Positions 25,152 through 34,788 of a DNA stretch of 64,000 bases are shown piece after piece. Origin of the DNA: Chelativorans petroleitrophicus (GTDB taxonomy: Bacteria > Pseudomonadota > Alphaproteobacteria > Rhizobiales > Rhizobiaceae). The position numbers and the translations under genes were made by a program. Within the stretch, counting starts at the first letter, position 1. Each line of letters opens with the position of its first letter. Location: contig NZ_JAODNV010000003.1 in assembly GCF_025398195.1 (NCBI RefSeq), positions 1 through 64,000 of the forward strand, read 5' to 3'. Below the pieces are notes generated by a model. It had not been told where the DNA came from, did no database searches, and saw only the letters and a list, made by a program, of their open reading frames with translations.

Positions 25152-26147
25152 ATGAGCAACCGTGACAATCCGTACGACACCGGCGCAGGCGAAGTGAACA
25201 TCACCTTCGGAGGCCTGAACGCTGGGTCCGACAGGAGCGCAGCCGCCGGTGCCGGCGCTAGCCAGACGGCCCCGCAGGGCACGGACGTCATAAAGGACGT
25301 TTCCACCGCCTCTTTCGCCGCCGACGTTATCCAGGAATCGCGCCGCCAGCCGGTTCTGGTCGATTTCTGGGCGCCCTGGTGCGGCCCATGCAAGCAGTTG
25401 ACCCCGATGCTTGAAAAGGTCGTCCGCGAGGCGCGCGGGCGCGTGAAGCTCGCCAAACTCAATATCGACGAGCATCCGGCCATTCCCGGGCAGCTCGGAA
25501 TCCAGTCCATCCCCGCCGTGATCGCCTTCCAGGACGGCCGGCCCGTCGACGGTTTCATGGGCGCCATTCCCGAAAGCCAGGTGCGCGAGTTCATCGGCCG
25601 CCTGACGGCGGGTGATACGGGCCGGATCGAGGAGGCGCTCGCTGCGGCAGGCCAGGCTCGCGAGGCCGGCGACAGCCAGACCGCCGTGCAAATCTATTCA
25701 GCGGTGCTCGAGCAGGATCCGGAACAGGTCGATGCGCTTGCCGGCCTTGCCGACCTGCTTTTCGAGGCGGGACGGACGGACGAGGCCAAGGCGGTGCTCG
25801 ACCGGGTTCCCGAGGCCAAGAAGGGCGCGTCGGCCGTGGCGGCGGTGCGTGCCAGGATGGCGCTTGCCGAGCAGGTTGCGGAACTCGGCGATCCGGCGGA
25901 GCTTGAGCGCCGGCTTGCGGCAAATCCCGCCGACCATCAGGCGCGCTTCGATCTGGCGCTCATCCAGAACGCCCGCGGCGAACGGGAGGCGGCGGCGGAC
26001 AGCCTGCTTGCCATCGTGAAGGCGGACCGCGCCTGGAAGGACGACGCCGCGCGCACCAAGCTCCTCGAACTTTTCGAAGCCTGGGGCATGAGCGATCCCG
26101 TCACCCTCTCGGCCCGGCGCAAGCTTTCCTCCCTTCTGTTCTCGTAA
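25152..26147 (+). CDS. cnoX: Thioredoxin-TPR co-chaperone CnoX (YbbN)
   Basis: A 331-residue protein with an N-terminal thioredoxin fold (about 45-155), active site [11 protein letters not shown] (WCGPC 76-80), followed by a C-terminal tetratricopeptide region (about 160-330). This is the CnoX layout: a chaperedoxin that protects substrates from oxidation and passes them to GroEL/DnaK. The CxxC is kept, whereas E. coli CnoX has lost it, as in other alphaproteobacterial members. A Trm112-like gene follows 8 nt downstream. Confidence 0.92.
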   Translation: MSNRDNPYDTGAGEVNITFGGLNAGSDRSAAAGAGASQTAPQGTDVIKDVSTASFAADVIQESRRQPVLVDFWAPWCGPCKQLTPMLEKVVREARGRVKLAKLNIDEHPAIPGQLGIQSIPAVIAFQDGRPVDGFMGAIPESQVREFIGRLTAGDTGRIEEALAAAGQAREAGDSQTAVQIYSAVLEQDPEQVDALAGLADLLFEAGRTDEAKAVLDRVPEAKKGASAVAAVRARMALAEQVAELGDPAELERRLAANPADHQARFDLALIQNARGEREAAADSLLAIVKADRAWKDDAARTKLLELFEAWGMSDPVTLSARRKLSSLLFS

Positions 26148-26155
26148 GGCCAATC

Positions 26156-26383
26156 ATGCCCACGGGTGGGCGAGACAAGTGCACCTTGATCGAGCCGAAG
26201 CTTCTTGAGCTTCTGGTGTGCCCCCTGACCAAGGGGCCGCTTGAATGGGACGCGGAGCGGAAAGAGCTGATCTCCGCTTCGGCAGGGCTTGCCTATCCGG
26301 TGCGCGATGGCGTTCCCGTCATGCTACCGTCTGAGGCACGGCCGCTTGATGCCGACAGCACACCGGCATCACGAGGGTCGTAA
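26156..26383 (+). CDS. Trm112-family protein
   Basis: A 75-residue member of the Trm112/UPF0434 family: [21 protein letters not shown] and [18 protein letters not shown] are its two conserved blocks. Bacterial members are small, often zinc-binding partners of methyltransferases; only one cysteine remains in this one. The start is uncertain: a TTG ten codons on, at IEPKLL, would give the family's usual N-terminus. Confidence 0.88.
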   Translation: MPTGGRDKCTLIEPKLLELLVCPLTKGPLEWDAERKELISASAGLAYPVRDGVPVMLPSEARPLDADSTPASRGS

Positions 26384-26459
26384 CAGGACAAAAGCGAGCG
26401 GTAATGCCGACGCTCAATCCGGTCAGTGTTTCGCGGTGAAAGGATTGAAGTCGCCTTCC

Positions 26460-26503
26460 GCAATTCCGGACGGAAAACCGGCATCCACCTTTCCTGGAGT
26501 TGC
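26460..26503. repeat. 44-bp palindromic intergenic repeat, copy 1
   Basis: Starts GCAATTCCGGACGG, contains AAAACCGG, and ends CTGGAGTTGC; its two ends are inverted complements. A second copy differing at about 8 positions is at 63266-63309. This fits a family of dispersed palindromes common in rhizobial-order genomes. Here it sits between convergent trm112-like and leuD and may end their transcripts. Confidence 0.75.
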
Positions 26504-26540
26504 GCCAGAAGGCGCGCCGGCGGATCGGGCCGCGCAAACC

Positions 26541-27146
26541 TCACGCCCAGGGGCGGCTTGCGGCGTATCTGTTCTCGAAGGCTTCGATGGTCGCGGCCTT
26601 TTCAAGCGTTAGCCCGATGTCGTCGAGGCCGTTCAGGAGACAGTGGCGCTTGAAGGCGTCGATCTCGAACTTGATCACGCCGCCATCCGGGCCGCGGATT
26701 TCCTGCGCCTCCAGATCTACAGTCAAGGTGGCGTTGGCGCCCCGCTCGGCATCGTCCATCAGCTTGTCCAGCTCCTCGGGACTTACGGTGATGGGCAGGA
26801 TGCCGTTCTTGAAGCAGTTGTTGTAGAAAATGTCGGCGAAGCTGGTGGAGATCACGCAGCGTATGCCGAAATCGAGAAGCGCCCAGGGCGCATGCTCGCG
26901 CGAGGACCCGCAGCCGAAATTGTCGCCGGCGACCAGGATCTTGGCGTTGCGGTAGGCCGGCTTGTTCAGAACGAAATCCGGATTTTCCGAACCGTCCTCA
27001 TTGTAGCGCATCTCGGCAAACAGGCCCTTGCCGAGCCCGGTGCGCTTGATCGTCTTCAGATAATCCTTGGGGATGATCATGTCGGTGTCGACATTGACGA
27101 TCGGCAGAGGCGCTGCGACCCCGGTAAGCGTTGTGAACTTCTCCAT
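26541..27146 (-). CDS. leuD: 3-isopropylmalate dehydratase small subunit LeuD
   Basis: A 201-residue aconitase swivel-domain subunit of leucine synthesis; with LeuC it isomerises 2- to 3-isopropylmalate. Signatures are [15 protein letters not shown] (about 20-34) and [22 protein letters not shown] (about 71-92). Length equals the usual 201. An ATG seven codons upstream exists, but the chosen start gives the standard [14 protein letters not shown]. LeuC is not in the window; leuB is 8.5 kb away. Confidence 0.97.
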   Translation of the reverse strand: MEKFTTLTGVAAPLPIVNVDTDMIIPKDYLKTIKRTGLGKGLFAEMRYNEDGSENPDFVLNKPAYRNAKILVAGDNFGCGSSREHAPWALLDFGIRCVISTSFADIFYNNCFKNGILPITVSPEELDKLMDDAERGANATLTVDLEAQEIRGPDGGVIKFEIDAFKRHCLLNGLDDIGLTLEKAATIEAFENRYAASRPWA

Positions 27147-27247
27147 GGCCCTTCGTGCCTGTCTCATCTCGTGGTATGGGTACCGGCACCCTTTACATCA
27201 TGCCCGGCGATCAAGCAAAGGCCTTGCGCAGACTTCGGCGCTGGGCC

Positions 27248-28141
27248 ATGAAGCGCTTCATGCACGAGCCTCTTCAGCGTCTCCGCCGCTCCGTTCTCTA
27301 TGTACCAGCCGACAACGAACGGGCGGTGGCAAAAAGCGCGACGCTTTCCTGCGACGCGATCATCTTCGACCTCGAGGACGCGGTGAGCCCCGACACGAAG
27401 GGAGAGGCGCGCGAGCAGCTGCGCGCCTTCCTGCAGAGCACCAGCCGGCCCAAATGCGAGATCGTCATCCGAATCAACCCGCTTGCGGGCGAGTGGGGAA
27501 CGGAGGATTTTCTGACCGCCCGCGCCTGTCACCCCGATGCCATCCTGCTTCCCAAGGTCGAGGGCCCTCGCGACATTCTCGATGCGGATGCAGCACTCGA
27601 CGAGACCGATGCACCCCGCTCCATCCGGCTCTGGGCGATGATCGAGACGCCGCGCGGCCTGCTCAATGCGGGTTCCATCGCGGAGCTTGGCCGCGATCCC
27701 GCAGCACGGCTTTCCTGCCTCGTGGCCGGCACAAACGATCTTGTAAAGGAGACCCGCGTCGCCAGCCGGGACTATCTCACGCCATGGCTTTTGCAGATCG
27801 TGCTTGCCGCGCGGGCCGGAAACCTGACGGCTCTCGACGGGGTGTGGAACGCGTTTCGCGAAACGGAGGCCTTCGCGCGGGAATGCGCCCGCGCCCGCGC
27901 CATGGGGTTCGACGGCAAGACGCTGATCCATCCGGTGCAGATCGCGCCGGCGAACGCCGCCTTCTCACCCACGTCGGAGGAGATCGCCGAGGCGCAAGCC
28001 ATCGTGGCGGCGTTCGCCAAACCGGAGAACCGATTCGCAGGCGTCATTTCGGTGGAGGGCCGGATGGTCGAGCGCCTGCATCTGGAGCATGCGGAAGCGC
28101 TTCTGAAGAAGGCGCGCGAGATCAAGGAGAAGGGTGAATGA
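27248..28141 (+). CDS. HpcH/HpaI-CitE family lyase (malyl-CoA lyase/thioesterase-like)
   Basis: A 297-residue TIM-barrel protein of the citrate-lyase beta/Mcl family: RRSVLYVPADNERAVAKS, CDAIIFDLEDAVSPDTKGEAR, VIRINPLAGEWG, ILLPKVEG, MIETPRGLLNA and GFDGKTLIHPVQIAPAN. The glutamate and aspartate that bind magnesium are present. It cleaves or hydrolyses a hydroxyacyl-CoA such as malyl-CoA; which one cannot be told. The frame is open upstream to 27155. It overlaps the DUF1737 gene by ATGA. Confidence 0.88.
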   Translation: MKRFMHEPLQRLRRSVLYVPADNERAVAKSATLSCDAIIFDLEDAVSPDTKGEAREQLRAFLQSTSRPKCEIVIRINPLAGEWGTEDFLTARACHPDAILLPKVEGPRDILDADAALDETDAPRSIRLWAMIETPRGLLNAGSIAELGRDPAARLSCLVAGTNDLVKETRVASRDYLTPWLLQIVLAARAGNLTALDGVWNAFRETEAFARECARARAMGFDGKTLIHPVQIAPANAAFSPTSEEIAEAQAIVAAFAKPENRFAGVISVEGRMVERLHLEHAEALLKKAREIKEKGE

Positions 28142-28344
28142 AGCTCTACCGTTTCTTGACAGGGCCGGATGATTCAAGTTTCTGCCATAAGGTCACGGCA
28201 GCCCTGAACAAGGGCTGGCTTCTGCACGGCTCACCCACCTATGCCTATGATCCCGAGACAAAGACGATGCGCTGCGGCCAGGCCGTCTACAAGGAGGTGG
28301 ATAGCGTCGAATACTCGCCCGATATGAAGCTTGGCGAATATTAA
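28138..28344 (+). CDS. DUF1737 protein (68 aa)
   Basis: A 68-residue protein with the compact DUF1737 pattern: KLYRFLTGPDDSSFCHKVTAALNKGWLLHGSPTYAYD. Its function is unknown. The start is coupled to the CitE-like gene (ATGA), a pairing seen widely in alphaproteobacteria, and it is followed by a strong terminator. Confidence 0.9.
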   Translation: MKLYRFLTGPDDSSFCHKVTAALNKGWLLHGSPTYAYDPETKTMRCGQAVYKEVDSVEYSPDMKLGEY

Positions 28345-28361
28345 GGTGCCTTGGAAAAGCA

Positions 28362-28386
28362 GGGCCGGTCTTCCGGCCCGATTTTT
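28362..28386 (+). terminator. Rho-independent terminator after the DUF1737 gene
   Basis: GGGCCGG (28362-28368) pairs with CCGGCCC (28373-28379) across TCTT, followed by GATTTTT. A textbook intrinsic terminator. Confidence 0.85.
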
Positions 28387-28395
28387 GTTGCAGGG

Positions 28396-28418
28396 CAAGA
28401 GGAGCCGGGCTCCTCTTG
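28396..28418 (-). terminator. Terminator hairpin of the metallopeptidase gene
   Basis: CAAGAGGAGCC (28396-28406) is inverted at 28408-28418, an 11-bp stem with minimal loop. On the minus strand it is followed shortly by ACAAAAAT rather than a T-run, so it may work mainly with the neighbouring hairpin. Confidence 0.5.
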
Positions 28419-28420
28419 TC

Positions 28421-28864
28421 TTACGATTCCGGGCGCGACGGGTTTTCGGCCGCCTCCTCGATGCGCGCCATGTCGTCGTCCGACAGGCCGAAATGATGGC
28501 CGATCTCGTGGATCAGCACATGGGCCACGATATCGCCTAGGGTCTCCTCGTTCTCGGCCCAATAGTCCAGGATCGCGCGCCGGTAGAGCGTGATGCGGTT
28601 CGGCCCCTCGCCTGTCGCCGGGTTCCAGCGCTCGGCAATGCCGCGCCCCTCGAACAGGCCGAGCAGGTCGAACGGCGTCTCCAGCGCCAGATCGTCCATG
28701 ACCTCCTCGGTCGGAAACTCGGCGACCTGGATGATGATGTCGCCGGTGAGCTTGCGGAACTCTTCCGGCAGATTGGCATAGGTTTCCATCGCCAGAAGCT
28801 CGAACTCGCCGAGTGACGGCGAAAGCTGGTCGTGCCAGGCGCGTGTCTGATAGATGCGTGCCAT
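28421..28864 (-). CDS. Zincin-like metallopeptidase family protein (DUF1025)
   Basis: A 147-residue cytosolic protein of the short zincin family with the zinc motif HEIGHHFGLSDDD (H119-E120, H123; third ligand probably in the following loop). The rest (FELLAMETYANLPEEFRKLTGDI at about 21-43; NRITLYRRAILDYW) fits the family. Substrate unknown. Confidence 0.9.
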   Translation of the reverse strand: MARIYQTRAWHDQLSPSLGEFELLAMETYANLPEEFRKLTGDIIIQVAEFPTEEVMDDLALETPFDLLGLFEGRGIAERWNPATGEGPNRITLYRRAILDYWAENEETLGDIVAHVLIHEIGHHFGLSDDDMARIEEAAENPSRPES

Positions 28865-29008
28865 TTCGTATCCTTTGCTCGGGCATATAGCGGTTTCCGC
28901 TTAAGGATTCGAGAGCATCCGGTCTCACGGCTTCCCGGAGGCACTGAACATAGGAGGTCGAGGAATAAAATCCTTGTTGACTCTTTGGTTCTCCTCTGGA
29001 ATCGATAA

Positions 29009-29023
29009 GAACATAACAGGAAC
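29009..29023 (+). promoter_or_regulatory. LexA (SOS) box of the imuA-imuB-dnaE2 operon
   Basis: GAAC, 7 nt, GAAC matches the alphaproteobacterial LexA operator GTTC-N7-GTTC on the other strand. It lies 26 nt before the imuA ATG, where LexA would block transcription until DNA damage. Confidence 0.88.
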
Positions 29024-29049
29024 AAATATGAGAAGCCGGAGCATACGCC

Positions 29050-30042
29050 ATGGCAAGGTCTGCCATGGCGCAGGAGACGATTTGTGCCCTGCGCCGGGAA
29101 ATTTCCAGGATCGAAGGCAGCCTGCCCGAGCGGCTGGCTTCGCCGCAGGCCGGGGATTCCGTTGTGCTGCGCCGTGGCATCTCGGCGGTCCGCGAAGGCT
29201 GCAGCGCCTTTCTCGGCACTGGTGTGCCAAAACTTGATTGCGCGCTCGCGGGCGGGGTGCCGCGCGCCGCTCTGACCGAAATTCACAGCCTTCAGACGCG
29301 CGATGCGGGGGCGGCGACAGGCTTTACCCTCGGCCTCCTCGCCCTGTTGCGGCGGGCCGATGGTCGGAGCCGGAAGCAGTTCCTCATCTGCTGGATAGGC
29401 CTTGCAGATGTCTTTCGTGAGGCAGGATTCCCATACGCTCCCGGCCTTGAAAAGCTGTTCGGTTTTGCCGCCGGCGGTCTTCTGTTCGTCAGTACGGCAC
29501 ATATTGCCGATGCGCTGTGGGTCGCGGAGGAGGCCGCAAGACAGAAGGATTTCGGCGCCGTGGTTCTGGAAGTCCGCGGCAATCCCGCCCGGCTCGACCT
29601 TACGGCGACCCGCCGCCTGCACCGCAGGGCGCAGGAACTGGGCCGCCCCGTCTTTCTGATCCGTGAGGCGGCCGTAGCGGAACCGACGGCCGCTCCCCTG
29701 CGCTTTACCGTTTCGGCTGAGCCCGCGGCGCCGCGCCGCTCACTCGCCGGTCTCCTGCAGGATTCAATCGGCCATCCCGCCTTCACCGTCGTCATCGGCA
29801 AGAGCCGTGCGGCTCGGCCGGGGCGTTTTATTCTGGAATGGAACCCTCATGAGCAAAGCTTCCGCGAAATCCGCCCAGCGCATTCTGGCGCTCTGGTTCC
29901 CGCATCTGGCAACCGACCGCATCCTCCGGCAGCGATGGGGACGGTCGTGGCGCTGCGCCCCGCAGGCAAAGCGCCCGCCCCTGGTGGTCAGCCACCGGGA
30001 AAGGAACGTCCAGCGCATCGCCGCCCTCGACGAGCAGGCTGA
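29050..30042 (+). CDS. imuA: ImuA, SOS mutagenesis protein
   Basis: A 330-residue RecA-like protein of the ImuA family that works with ImuB and DnaE2 in damage-induced mutagenesis. Recognisable parts are ALRREISRIEG near the start, GVPKLDCALAGGVPRAALTEIHS (about 58-80), and RRLHRRAQELGRPVFLIRE. CGGAG lies 8 nt before the ATG. The C-terminus runs about 190 nt into imuB, giving a long, basic, proline-rich tail (GKERPAHRRPRR) not typical of the family. Confidence 0.92.
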   Translation: MARSAMAQETICALRREISRIEGSLPERLASPQAGDSVVLRRGISAVREGCSAFLGTGVPKLDCALAGGVPRAALTEIHSLQTRDAGAATGFTLGLLALLRRADGRSRKQFLICWIGLADVFREAGFPYAPGLEKLFGFAAGGLLFVSTAHIADALWVAEEAARQKDFGAVVLEVRGNPARLDLTATRRLHRRAQELGRPVFLIREAAVAEPTAAPLRFTVSAEPAAPRRSLAGLLQDSIGHPAFTVVIGKSRAARPGRFILEWNPHEQSFREIRPAHSGALVPASGNRPHPPAAMGTVVALRPAGKAPAPGGQPPGKERPAHRRPRRAG

Positions 30043-31444
30043 GGCGCTGGGGCTGAAGCCGGGCCTCGGCGTGGCCGATGCGCGGGCCATGCATCCGCAG
30101 ATCGAGATCGTGGAGGCCGATCCGGAAGCCAACCGCCGCCTGCTCGAAAGCCTGGCGGACTGGTGCGACCGCTACACGCCGCTTGTCGCCATCGACGGGT
30201 CCGACGGCCTGTTCCTCGATATCACGGGCTGCGTCCATCTCTTCGGCGGCGAGGAGAAAATGATGCAGGACATTCTCTCCCGGCTCAGCCGCCAAGGGTT
30301 TGACGCGCGGGCGGGGCTAGCCTCCTCCGCCGGCGCAGCCTGGGCGGCGGCGCGGTTTCCGGGGCTTGCGAGGATCCTGCCGGGTCAGGAGGCGGACGCT
30401 CTCTCGCCGCTTCCCCTTTCTGCCCTGCGCATCGATGCGGAGACCCGCATCAGGCTGGAAAGCGTCGGCCTCCATACGATAGGAGCCATCCTCCACGCCC
30501 CGCGCGCGCCGCTTGCGCGTCGCTTCGGCGCCGGGCTTCTTGTCCGGCTCGACCAAGCGCTGGGCCAGGCCGAGGAGGCGATCTCGCCGCGCCTGCCCGT
30601 GCCGCCGCTCTCGGCGGAGCGGCAGCTCGTCGAGCCGGTCGTCCATGCCGAGGACATCGAGAACCTCGTCCATGGGCTTGCTGGCACGTTGCAGCAGGAT
30701 CTGGAGCGCCGCGGCGAAGGGGCCGATGTGGTGCAGCTTTCGCTCTTCCGGGTGGATGGGGCGGTGCAGCGGCACGTGGTCCGCGCCACCCTGCCGCTGC
30801 GCGAGCCGAACCTGATCCGCAGGCTCTTCCGTGAGCGGTTTTCCGCTTCCCGCGATGAGATCGACGCCGGCTATGGTTTCGAGCTGGTGCGGCTCTCGGT
30901 GCTGAAGGCTTCGCCCTTCACCGTTGTACAAACCGATCTTGCCGGCGACGGCATGGTCGCGGAAGAAAGTCTCGCCCTTTTCGCCGATCGGGTGCGCGCT
31001 CGCCTGGGCGAGCATGTGCTGATGCGGCCCGTGCCGGTGGAAAGCCATATCCCGGAACGCGCCGTCCGGATGCTTCCCTTCGCCGCTGGCGGCAAGGCAG
31101 CCCTGCCCGAAGCCGCAGTGCCTGCAGGCGGCACATCCGGCGTGCCGGAGCGGCCGATCCGCCTCTTTCTTCACCCCGAGCCGATTGAGGTGGCAGCGGC
31201 CGAGGTGCCAGATGGACCACCGCTCAATTTTCGCTGGCGGCGCGCCATCTATAACGTTTCCCGCGCGCAAGGGCCCGAGCGCATCGCGCCGGAATGGTGG
31301 CACGACGATCAGGAGGATGCACCGACGCGCGATTACTTCCGGGTCGAGGATACCGAGGGCCGCCGTTTTTGGCTCTACCGGCAAGGGCTTTACGGTGCTG
31401 TCGAAGAGATGCCGCGCTGGTTCATGCACGGGATATTCCCATGA
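29849..31444 (+). CDS. imuB: ImuB, catalytically inactive Y-family polymerase-like protein
   Basis: A 531-residue DinB-like protein. RILALWFPHLATDRIL is the typical opening, and the palm shows VAIDGSDGLFLDITGCVHLFGGE. ImuB is the hub that joins ImuA and DnaE2 to the clamp; it lacks DNA synthesis activity in the family. The frame begins 42 nt earlier, but MSKASAKS is the natural start. It lies inside the imuA 3' end, and its stop overlaps dnaE2 (ATGA). Confidence 0.93.
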   Translation: MSKASAKSAQRILALWFPHLATDRILRQRWGRSWRCAPQAKRPPLVVSHRERNVQRIAALDEQAEALGLKPGLGVADARAMHPQIEIVEADPEANRRLLESLADWCDRYTPLVAIDGSDGLFLDITGCVHLFGGEEKMMQDILSRLSRQGFDARAGLASSAGAAWAAARFPGLARILPGQEADALSPLPLSALRIDAETRIRLESVGLHTIGAILHAPRAPLARRFGAGLLVRLDQALGQAEEAISPRLPVPPLSAERQLVEPVVHAEDIENLVHGLAGTLQQDLERRGEGADVVQLSLFRVDGAVQRHVVRATLPLREPNLIRRLFRERFSASRDEIDAGYGFELVRLSVLKASPFTVVQTDLAGDGMVAEESLALFADRVRARLGEHVLMRPVPVESHIPERAVRMLPFAAGGKAALPEAAVPAGGTSGVPERPIRLFLHPEPIEVAAAEVPDGPPLNFRWRRAIYNVSRAQGPERIAPEWWHDDQEDAPTRDYFRVEDTEGRRFWLYRQGLYGAVEEMPRWFMHGIFP

Positions 31445-34400
31445 GCACGTCCATCCCCGCCTATGCGGAGTTTGCCGTACAGTCGAATTTCTCCTTCCTG
31501 CGCGGGGCCTCGCGGCCGGAGGAGCTGGTCGTAGCGGCAAAATTCTACGACTATGCGGCTATGGGCCTTGCCGACCGCAACACGGTGGCGGGCGTGGTGC
31601 GTGCCTGGAGCCAGTCGAAGCACATCAGGCTGGAGTCCGGAGAGGTTGTCCAACTGCGCTACCATCCCGGCTGCCGGCTCGTCTTTTCCGACGGCACGCC
31701 GGACGTGCTGGCCTACCCGCAGGACCGGCAGGGCTGGGCAAATCTGTGCCGCATGCTCACCGTCGCTAATGCGCGCGGCGAGAAAGGCGATCCCGATCTG
31801 CGCAAGGAGGATTTTCTGGAATGGGGCGAGCGCATGTCGCTCGCCGTCCTGCCGGATTTGCACGCGAATGAGGAGGAGACCCTTGCTCTCCTGCGGGCGC
31901 TCAAGGACCGGTTCGGTCGCAATCTGCGTCTTGCCGCCGCTCCCGCCTACCGAGGGGATGATCGCTGGCGGCTCGCTCAGGCGGCGGGCATGGCCGAGGC
32001 CGTGGGTCTTCCTTTCATGGCGGTCAACGACGTGCTCTACCACGCGGCAGAGCGCCGGCGGCTCCAGGACGTGCTGACCGCGATCCGCCTGAAAATCCCG
32101 GTTGCAGAGGCGGGTTTTGCGCTTCAGGCCAATGCCGAACGCCACCTGAAACCGCCCAGGGAGATGGCGCGGCTGTTCCACCGCTACCCCGAGGCGCTTG
32201 CCGAAACGATCCGTTTTGCCGAAAGCCTCACTTTCTCGCTCGATGAGCTCCAGCACAATTATCCCGACGAGCCGACGGAATCCGGCCTCCCGCCCCAGGA
32301 GGAGTTGGAACGCCTCACCTGGGAAGGCGCGGCAGAGCGCTTCCCAAAGGGCGTGCCCGAGGCACAGAAGAAGCTCATCCGCAAGGAGCTCGCCCTCATC
32401 AAACGGCAGAACTACGCGCGTTATTTCCTCACGGTCTACGACATCATGAGGTTTGCCCGCTCAAAGGGAATCCTGTGCCAGGGCCGGGGCTCGGCGGCCA
32501 ATTCCCTTGTCTGTTACTGCCTTCACATCACGGATGTCGGGCCCGATATCATGGATCATCTGCTCGAGCGGTTCATCTCCGAGGACCGCGGCGAGCCGCC
32601 GGATATCGACGTCGATTTCGAGCACTCGCGGCGCGACGAGGTCATCGCCTACATCTATGAGAAATACAGCGAAAAGCACACCGCGCTCGCCGCCTCCGTC
32701 GTCTCCTATCGCGGCCGTTCCGCGCTGCGCGAGGTGGCCAAGGCGCTCGGCCTGTCCGAAGACGTGATGTCGGCTCTGTCAGGCTCGATCTGGGGCTGGT
32801 CGAGCGCGAAGGTGGGCGAGAAGGAAACCAGTGCAGCCGGTCTCGCCGGAACCGATCCCCGCACCAAGCAGCTGATCTCCCTCGCCAATGAGATCATGGG
32901 CTTTCCTCGCCACCTCTCGCAGCATGTGGGCGGCTTCGTCATCACCAGGGATCGGCTCGACGAGATCGTGCCTATCGTCAAGACGGCGATGGACGAGCGC
33001 AAGATGGTGGAGTGGGATAAGGACGATCTCGACAATGTCGGCCTTCTCAAGGTCGACGTGCTCGCGCTTGGCATGCTGTCCTGCCTCAAGCGCTGCTTCG
33101 GGCTTCTGGAACGCCACTATGGCAGGGGGCTTGATCTTGCAAAAATCCCGAAGGAGCGAAAGCCCGTCTACGACATGATCAGCCGTGCCGATACGATCGG
33201 CGTCTTCCAGGTGGAATCGCGCGCGCAGATGTCGATGCTGCCGCGGCTGAGGCCGAAAGAGTTCTACGACCTTGTCATTGAAGTTGCGATCGTGCGGCCC
33301 GGTCCGATCCAGGGCGACATGGTGCACCCTTATCTGAAACGGCGCGAGGGCAAGGAAGATCCGGAATATGTGCGGCCCGAGCTCGAGACCATTCTAAAGA
33401 AGACCCTCGGTGTGCCGCTTTTCCAGGAGCAGGCGATGAAGATCGCGATCGTGGCGGGCGGCTTCGAGCCCTGGGAGGCCGATCAATTGCGCCGCGCCAT
33501 GGCGACCTTCAAGCGCACCGGCTCGGTCACCGACTACAAGGAAAAGCTGATCGAGGGCATGGTCTCCCGCGGCTATCCGCGCGAGTTCGCCGAACGCTGC
33601 TTCCGGCAGATCGAAGGCTTCGGCGAATACGGTTTTCCCGAAAGCCATGCCGCCTCCTTCGCACTGCTCGTCTATGCCTCCGCCTGGTTCAAGGCCTATT
33701 ATCCGGATGTCTTCTGCGCGGCGATCCTGAACTCCCAGCCTATGGGCTTCTATGCGCCGGCGCAGCTCGTGCGCGACGCGCGCGAGCACGGCGTCGAGAT
33801 ACGCTCCGTAGACGTCAATTTTTCCGAATGGGACTGCACCTTGGAAGAGGCCGCCTTTGACCCCGCCCACGTGGCGGAGCGCCATGCGGACATGCGGTCC
33901 GTCATCAGGACGCGGCATGCCGTCCGACTCGGCTTTTGCCAGGTCCAGGGGCTGTCGGAGCAGGATATGGAGCAGCTCGCAAAAAGACGCGGCGCCGGTT
34001 ACGATTCGGTGCGCGATCTGTGGCTGCGCTCCGGGCTCGGCAAATCCGTCATTGCGCGCCTTGCCGAGGCGGATGCCTTCCGCTCCCTCGGACTTGACCG
34101 GCGCGCCGCGCTCTGGGCCGTGCAGGCGCTGGACGACACGGGGACCAAACGGCTTCCGCTACTTGATCGCCCGGATCTGCGCCTTGCCGAAAACGAACCG
34201 GAAATGCGCCTGCCGCCTATGCCAATCGGCAGCCACGTCGTGCATGATTATCGGGCGCTCGGGCTGTCGCTGAAGGCCCATCCCGTCTCCTTCCTGCGAG
34301 CCAGCCTCGATGCGGAAGGCGTGACCCCCAACGAGCATCTAGGGCAGATGAGCAACGGCAGCCGCGTCTCTGTCGCCGGCCTCGTGCTCATCCGCCAGCG

Positions 34401-34788
34401 CCCCGGCACCGCCAAGGGCGTCATCTTCGTGACGCTTGAGGATGAGACCGGCATTGCCAATGCTGTCGTCTGGCACAAGATCTTCGAGCGGTTCCGGCCG
34501 CAGGTGCTGGGTGCCCGTTTCATGCGTGTGACCGGGCGCCTGCAAAGTGCATCAGGCGTAATCCATGTCGTTGCCGAGCGGATCGAAGATCTGAGTCCGA
34601 GGCTCAACGTGCTGCTTGAAGAAAAGGGCATGCATCTGCCGCAGGGCCGTGGGAATGAGGCCGGCGGGGCTGCGCTCCGGCCATCCGGTTCCAGCCCCAT
34701 GCCCCGCCCGGCAAGGCCGCGGCTGGCGCCTGTGGTCAAGCCCATGTCCGCCGCCCAGGTGATGCCCAAGGGACGAAATTTTCATTAG
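31441..34788 (+). CDS. dnaE2: Error-prone DNA polymerase DnaE2
   Basis: A 1,115-residue C-family polymerase, the error-prone paralogue of DnaE1 that acts with ImuA/ImuB. The PHP domain opens YAEFAVQSNFSFLRGASRPEEL. The palm carries the catalytic aspartates in EPPDIDVDFEHSRRDEV. The C-terminal OB-fold region (SRVSVAGLVLIRQRPGTAKGVIFVTLED) is present. The family's GPGRGSAA-like segment reads CQGRGSAANSLVCYCL. The start is the ATG overlapping imuB by ATGA. Full length and apparently intact. Confidence 0.96.
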   Translation: MSTSIPAYAEFAVQSNFSFLRGASRPEELVVAAKFYDYAAMGLADRNTVAGVVRAWSQSKHIRLESGEVVQLRYHPGCRLVFSDGTPDVLAYPQDRQGWANLCRMLTVANARGEKGDPDLRKEDFLEWGERMSLAVLPDLHANEEETLALLRALKDRFGRNLRLAAAPAYRGDDRWRLAQAAGMAEAVGLPFMAVNDVLYHAAERRRLQDVLTAIRLKIPVAEAGFALQANAERHLKPPREMARLFHRYPEALAETIRFAESLTFSLDELQHNYPDEPTESGLPPQEELERLTWEGAAERFPKGVPEAQKKLIRKELALIKRQNYARYFLTVYDIMRFARSKGILCQGRGSAANSLVCYCLHITDVGPDIMDHLLERFISEDRGEPPDIDVDFEHSRRDEVIAYIYEKYSEKHTALAASVVSYRGRSALREVAKALGLSEDVMSALSGSIWGWSSAKVGEKETSAAGLAGTDPRTKQLISLANEIMGFPRHLSQHVGGFVITRDRLDEIVPIVKTAMDERKMVEWDKDDLDNVGLLKVDVLALGMLSCLKRCFGLLERHYGRGLDLAKIPKERKPVYDMISRADTIGVFQVESRAQMSMLPRLRPKEFYDLVIEVAIVRPGPIQGDMVHPYLKRREGKEDPEYVRPELETILKKTLGVPLFQEQAMKIAIVAGGFEPWEADQLRRAMATFKRTGSVTDYKEKLIEGMVSRGYPREFAERCFRQIEGFGEYGFPESHAASFALLVYASAWFKAYYPDVFCAAILNSQPMGFYAPAQLVRDAREHGVEIRSVDVNFSEWDCTLEEAAFDPAHVAERHADMRSVIRTRHAVRLGFCQVQGLSEQDMEQLAKRRGAGYDSVRDLWLRSGLGKSVIARLAEADAFRSLGLDRRAALWAVQALDDTGTKRLPLLDRPDLRLAENEPEMRLPPMPIGSHVVHDYRALGLSLKAHPVSFLRASLDAEGVTPNEHLGQMSNGSRVSVAGLVLIRQRPGTAKGVIFVTLEDETGIANAVVWHKIFERFRPQVLGARFMRVTGRLQSASGVIHVVAERIEDLSPRLNVLLEEKGMHLPQGRGNEAGGAALRPSGSSPMPRPARPRLAPVVKPMSAAQVMPKGRNFH

